Assembly (NCBI GenBank): GCA_039933315.1
Contig: JBDTOI010000086.1
Location: 1-16,840 of the forward strand
Source of the DNA: DASXRU01 sp039933315
GTDB taxonomy: Bacteria; Acidobacteriota; Blastocatellia; Pyrinomonadales; Pyrinomonadaceae
Reading direction: 5' to 3'
DNA length: 16,840 bases
This document shows, piece after piece, positions 15,543 through 16,840 of this stretch; within the stretch, counting starts at the first letter, position 1; each line of letters starts with the position of its first letter. The translations under genes and the position numbers were made by a program. The notes beneath the pieces were generated by a model. The model did no database searches, was not told where the DNA came from, and saw only the letters and a list, made by a program, of their open reading frames with translations.

Positions 15543-16840
15543 GAGGCGTGATCAATGACTGCCTGCGCGATCTGATTGGGTTCAGCGTCAGAGCGCTCGG
15601 CTTGTTGTTCGCCATCCGCCAAAGAGTCCAGTTCATCTGCTTCCGCTGGAATCAGAAGCGGCTGCGGCGTCGGTACCGGATATTCGCCGACACACCTATC
15701 CTGACCTTCGGACCAGAACTCGAACAACTCATAAAGCAAGCAACGATGGGCACGGAAGAGCCAGCGAGGTTCGCCTTCACCTCAGGCTCGTCCGCGGCCA
15801 GCAAGCGCATCCTGTACACAAAGAGTCGCCTGCGCATGCTGAGACTCGCCTACATCGATTTCTTTGCTCGCTGCTGCTGGTCATTGCGTCTGAAGCGCAC
15901 AAGTCTTTACGTCTTCAGTTCCCTTACCAGTGACAACTCGCTTACTTCGATGCTGCTCGAGGAGCGTGGCCTGCCTCCTTACTTATCAACGCTGCAGGCG
16001 CCTTATCGAGTGCACAATCATCCGGCAATGCAGTCCCTGGCAAGTGAATATGGAACTGCGGCGGTGCGGCTTTGGATTCTCGCAATCGCGAATCCGGGCG
16101 TGCTGTACAGCACCAATCCCTCGACGCTTTCGACCTTCCTTGATGAGCTTGCAACGGACTGGCTTCGCAGTTCCCGACTAATTGAACACTGGCATGCTGC
16201 GCCTCACGAATTCCCTTCTGAGGTTCACACGATAGCGAAGCGCCTCGACTCGTGCGGCAGCGATCAAAGGATCCGGCAGATTGCATGCTGCGAGTTCGCG
16301 CTTCCTCTACAGGTTTGCGCGCCCGCGGTCGCCGCGTATATCTGCTGGACTGGTGGTTATGTAAAACCATTCCTCGATCGCGTGGCGAAACATCTGCCGG
16401 GCGAACGGTACCGGCTGATTCCCATGTACTCAATGTCCACGGAAACACTTGAGACGGTCGGCCATTTCGCGGGAGACACGGCATCGTTCCTGCCGTTGGC
16501 GCGGCGCGTGCTGTATGAGTTCATTGAGGAGGGCCGGCCCGATCGCCCCGAGAATTTACGGACGGCGGAGCAGCTCGAATTGGGTAAGACCTATTCGCTG
16601 GTGGTGGGTGATCCATTTGGTTTGCGTCGCTATCAAACCGGCGACCTGTTCCTTTGCGATGGCTTCGTTTTCGGACTTCCGGATCTGCGATTCATGCGGC
16701 GGCGTGATCTTGAATACTCTTTTACCGGCGAGAAACTCACTTCCGAGCATGTCATGGGGGCATTCCAAAAGTTACGCGCCGAGTATGCGCTGGGAAGTGA
16801 CACTTTCTTTACCTGCATACCCTCCCAACCGGTGGATGAA
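15539..16840 (+). CDS. GH3-family acyl-adenylating enzyme (3' end beyond the window)
   Basis: The frame is open from ATG 15539 to the last base (434 codons). It matches the GH3 (auxin-responsive promoter) family of acyl-adenylate/thioester-forming enzymes, which activate an acid with ATP and couple it to an amine such as an amino acid. Motifs in order: FAFTSGSSAASKRILYT (residues 78-94; phosphate-binding loop), YSTNPSTLSTF (190-200), YICWTGGY (267), MYSMSTE (296-302; GH3 Y-x-x-S-E-like site), YQTGDLF (365; motif 3) and FMRRRDLEYSFTGEKLTSEHV. The C-terminal cap, typically another 100 or more residues, is outside. The start overlaps the acyltransferase stop (ATGA) and has no Shine-Dalgarno sequence, so translation is probably coupled. 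The acid and acceptor are unknown. Confidence 0.85.
   Translation, partial: MRGVINDCLRDLIGFSVRALGLLFAIRQRVQFICFRWNQKRLRRRYRIFADTPILTFGPELEQLIKQATMGTEEPARFAFTSGSSAASKRILYTKSRLRMLRLAYIDFFARCCWSLRLKRTSLYVFSSLTSDNSLTSMLLEERGLPPYLSTLQAPYRVHNHPAMQSLASEYGTAAVRLWILAIANPGVLYSTNPSTLSTFLDELATDWLRSSRLIEHWHAAPHEFPSEVHTIAKRLDSCGSDQRIRQIACCEFALPLQVCAPAVAAYICWTGGYVKPFLDRVAKHLPGERYRLIPMYSMSTETLETVGHFAGDTASFLPLARRVLYEFIEEGRPDRPENLRTAEQLELGKTYSLVVGDPFGLRRYQTGDLFLCDGFVFGLPDLRFMRRRDLEYSFTGEKLTSEHVMGAFQKLRAEYALGSDTFFTCIPSQPVDE

Noticed and set aside
15942..16484. 180-aa minus-strand ORF
   Set aside because: It is antisense to the GH3 gene, whose plus frame is open for 434 codons with ordered motifs.

Overview
The window looks like chromosomal DNA from an uncultured or little-studied soil-type bacterium. 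Acidobacteriota (Blastocatellia-like) is my best guess, from three kinds of evidence: GC-rich coding sequence, stand-alone TolB-like/TPR proteins with a small zinc ribbon, and an unusually high density of short palindromic intergenic repeats. This is an inference; there is no rRNA or other taxonomic marker in the window.

Layout. Bases 1-237 hold a strong terminator hairpin and the first copy of a dispersed palindromic repeat. Then come pgsA (minus; phosphatidylglycerophosphate synthase, probably starting at an internal GTG) and, divergently, uvrA (plus; excinuclease subunit A), with two inverted hairpin repeats and both promoters between them. A small retropepsin-like aspartic protease follows uvrA. 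It converges on a secreted beta-rich protein (minus). Next is a plus-strand run: a 72-aa protein, an overlapping nucleotidyltransferase-fold protein (a toxin-antitoxin-like pair) and a deoxyhypusine-synthase-like protein. These converge on a TauE/SafE transporter (minus). Bases 8095-8335 are a symmetric composite of six hairpins that abuts a 5'-truncated 2'-5' RNA ligase-like gene, followed by a PilZ protein. A 45-bp-arm hairpin bounded by matching small repeats separates PilZ from a zinc ribbon/TolB-like/TPR protein (minus). Two more, oppositely oriented copies of the dispersed repeat bracket a frameshifted small CxxCxGxG zinc-motif gene. A secreted TPR protein (minus) is next.

The window ends with the most interesting block. 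On the plus strand, from 13330 to beyond the window edge, a membrane fatty-acid desaturase, an HHxxxDG condensation/wax-ester-synthase-type acyltransferase and a GH3-family acyl-adenylating enzyme are joined by two ATGA stop/start overlaps. This is plausibly a translationally coupled pathway that desaturates a lipid, activates it and transfers an acyl group. The last ~41 codons of the acyltransferase are themselves made from a genomic inverted repeat. The GH3 gene is open at the right edge of the window, and about the last 100 or more residues expected for the family are missing.
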